Of a DNA stretch of 5,410 nt, positions 4,390-5,410 are shown one piece after another. The notes under the pieces are model-generated. The model searched no databases and was not told the DNA's origin. It worked only from the letters and a program-made list of their open reading frames with translations. Every line of letters starts with the position of its first letter. Positions within the stretch are counted from its first letter, which is position 1. The stretch is from assembly GCA_001898095.1 (NCBI GenBank), contig MKSH01000148.1, forward strand, positions 5,633 through 11,042. Reading direction: 5' to 3'. This stretch comes from Solirubrobacterales bacterium 70-9 (lineage in GTDB: Bacteria; Actinomycetota; Thermoleophilia; Solirubrobacterales; 70-9). A program made the translations under genes and the position numbers.

Positions 4390-5410
4390 GCACCCCGAGG
4401 ATCACCGCGATCGACGCCCGCGAGGTGCTCGAATGCCGCGGCCTGCCGACCGTCCAGGTCGACATCTCCCTCGACGACGGGACCGTGGCGACCGCCGACG
4501 TGCCCTCGGGTCGCTCGACCGGCGCCTACGAGGTGGCCGAGCAGCGCGACGGCGGCGAGCGCTTCGGCGGCTTCGGCGTGCGCGGCGCGGTCGCGGCGGT
4601 GACCGGCGAGATCGCCGGCGCCCTGGTCGGCGAGGAGCTGCCGACCCAGCGTGAGCTGGACCGCCGGCTGATCGAGCTCGACGGCACCGAGGACAAGTCG
4701 CGCCTCGGCGGCAACGCCGTCCTCGGCGTCTCCCTCGCCGCCGCCCGCGCCGCCGCCGCCAGCACCGGGCTGCCGCTCTACCAGGCGCTGAACGCCAACT
4801 CGCACGTGCTCCCGGTGCCGCTGGTCAACCTGATCAACGGCGGCCGCCACGCCTCCAACGACCTCGACTTCCAGGAGTTCATCATCCTCCCGGTCGGCGC
4901 CGACTCGATCCTCGAGGCGCTGCAGATCTCGACCCAGGTCAACCTGGCGCTGGCCGAGATCCTGCTCGGCCGTTATGGCAAGGTCGCCCTCAACACCGGC
5001 GACGAGGGCGGCTTCGCGCCGCCGATCTCCGACCCGCGCGAGGCCCTCGGCCTGCTGCACGAGGCGGTCGAGGCGGCCGGGCTGACCGGCAGCTTCCGCT
5101 ACGGCCTCGACTGCGCGGCGACGCACTACTACGACGCCGAGGACGGCACCTACGCGCTGGCCGGGGAGACCCGCGACCGCGACGGGATGATCGAGCTCTA
5201 CCTCGACCTGATCCGCGAGTTCGACATCGTCACGATCGAGGACCCGCTCGACGAGAACGATTTCGAGGGCTTCGCGGCGCTGACCGCCGCCGCCGGCATC
5301 CAGATCGTCGGCGACGACCTCTTCACCACCAACCCGGCGCGTCTGGCGCGGGGGATCGAGGCGGGCGCCGCCAACTCGCTGCTCTGGAAGGTGAACCAGA
5401 TCGGCACCCT
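4386..5410 (+). CDS. eno: Enolase-family protein, likely a divergent paralogue (3'-truncated by window edge)
   Basis: The first 341 residues of a protein of about 420-430 are visible. Enolases convert 2-phosphoglycerate to phosphoenolpyruvate with Mg2+ in the cytoplasm. Visible catalytic residues are all present: loop serine S44 (SGRST), H155 (NGGRH), E164 (DFQEF), E207 (GDEGGF), metal ligands D242 (GLDCAA), E285 (IED) and D310 (GDDLF), and catalytic lysine K335 (KVNQIGT). The SHRSGE loop with its Arg and Ser lies beyond the window. Nearby positions normally near-invariant differ: DSRGNPTVE is ECRGLPTVQ (16-24), SGAST is SGRST (41-45), and the usual ASEFY after D242 reads ATHYY (245-249). The start ATG at 4386 overlaps the GntR stop and has a strong ribosome binding site. 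Enolase beside a GntR regulator and an aminotransferase, instead of its usual housekeeping neighbours, suggests a dedicated role on a related substrate. Ordinary glycolytic function is not excluded. Confidence 0.9.
   Translation, partial: MSTPRITAIDAREVLECRGLPTVQVDISLDDGTVATADVPSGRSTGAYEVAEQRDGGERFGGFGVRGAVAAVTGEIAGALVGEELPTQRELDRRLIELDGTEDKSRLGGNAVLGVSLAAARAAAASTGLPLYQALNANSHVLPVPLVNLINGGRHASNDLDFQEFIILPVGADSILEALQISTQVNLALAEILLGRYGKVALNTGDEGGFAPPISDPREALGLLHEAVEAAGLTGSFRYGLDCAATHYYDAEDGTYALAGETRDRDGMIELYLDLIREFDIVTIEDPLDENDFEGFAALTAAAGIQIVGDDLFTTNPARLARGIEAGAANSLLWKVNQIGT

Noticed and set aside
4356..5126. Minus-strand open frame of about 250 codons
   Set aside because: It is antisense to the enolase-like gene, whose catalytic motifs are unmistakable.
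1..5410. CRISPR arrays, tRNA or rRNA genes, transposases, att sites
   Set aside because: I saw no regularly spaced repeats, tRNA-like cloverleaf, rRNA sequence or transposase motifs on either strand.

Overview
The window comes from a strongly GC-rich bacterium. Third codon positions are almost all G or C, and the genes are tightly packed with short overlaps and GAGG-type ribosome binding sites. This suits a high-GC actinobacterium. The style of the cupins and of the MDR oxidoreductase reminds me of Thermoleophilia/Solirubrobacterales, but that placement is an impression and not a result.

Layout. Positions 1-956, plus strand: the last 22 codons of an unidentified gene, then two small single-domain cupin genes (64-522 and 543-956) that look like one operon. 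Positions 962-1010: a long, nearly perfect palindrome between convergent genes. Positions 1009-1929, minus strand: a zinc-less MDR-family NAD(P)H oxidoreductase. Positions 1940-2295, minus strand: a stretch with no intact gene. It holds the remains of a coding sequence with no start codon and an apparent single-base frameshift near 2104. Positions 2296-3642, minus strand: a class III (glutamate-1-semialdehyde-aminomutase-like) PLP aminotransferase. Positions 3643-3678: a 36-base, unusually AT-rich divergent control region with a palindromic operator candidate. Positions 3679-4389, plus strand: a GntR/FadR-type regulator with an FCD ligand domain. Positions 4386 to the window end, plus strand: an enolase-superfamily gene that overlaps the regulator by 4 bases (ATGA) and is cut by the window edge.

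How the genes may work together. The most coherent unit is aminotransferase <-> control region <-> GntR regulator - enolase-like enzyme. A regulator transcribed divergently from one enzyme and translationally coupled to another usually controls both. The enolase keeps every catalytic residue visible in the window, but several normally conserved neighbours are changed (for example SGAST to SGRST, DSRGNP to ECRGLP, and SEF to THY after the metal-binding Asp). It may therefore be a pathway-specific paralogue and not the glycolytic enzyme. The substrate cannot be read from the sequence. The two cupins share an unusual substitution of the last metal-binding His by Arg and look functionally related to each other.
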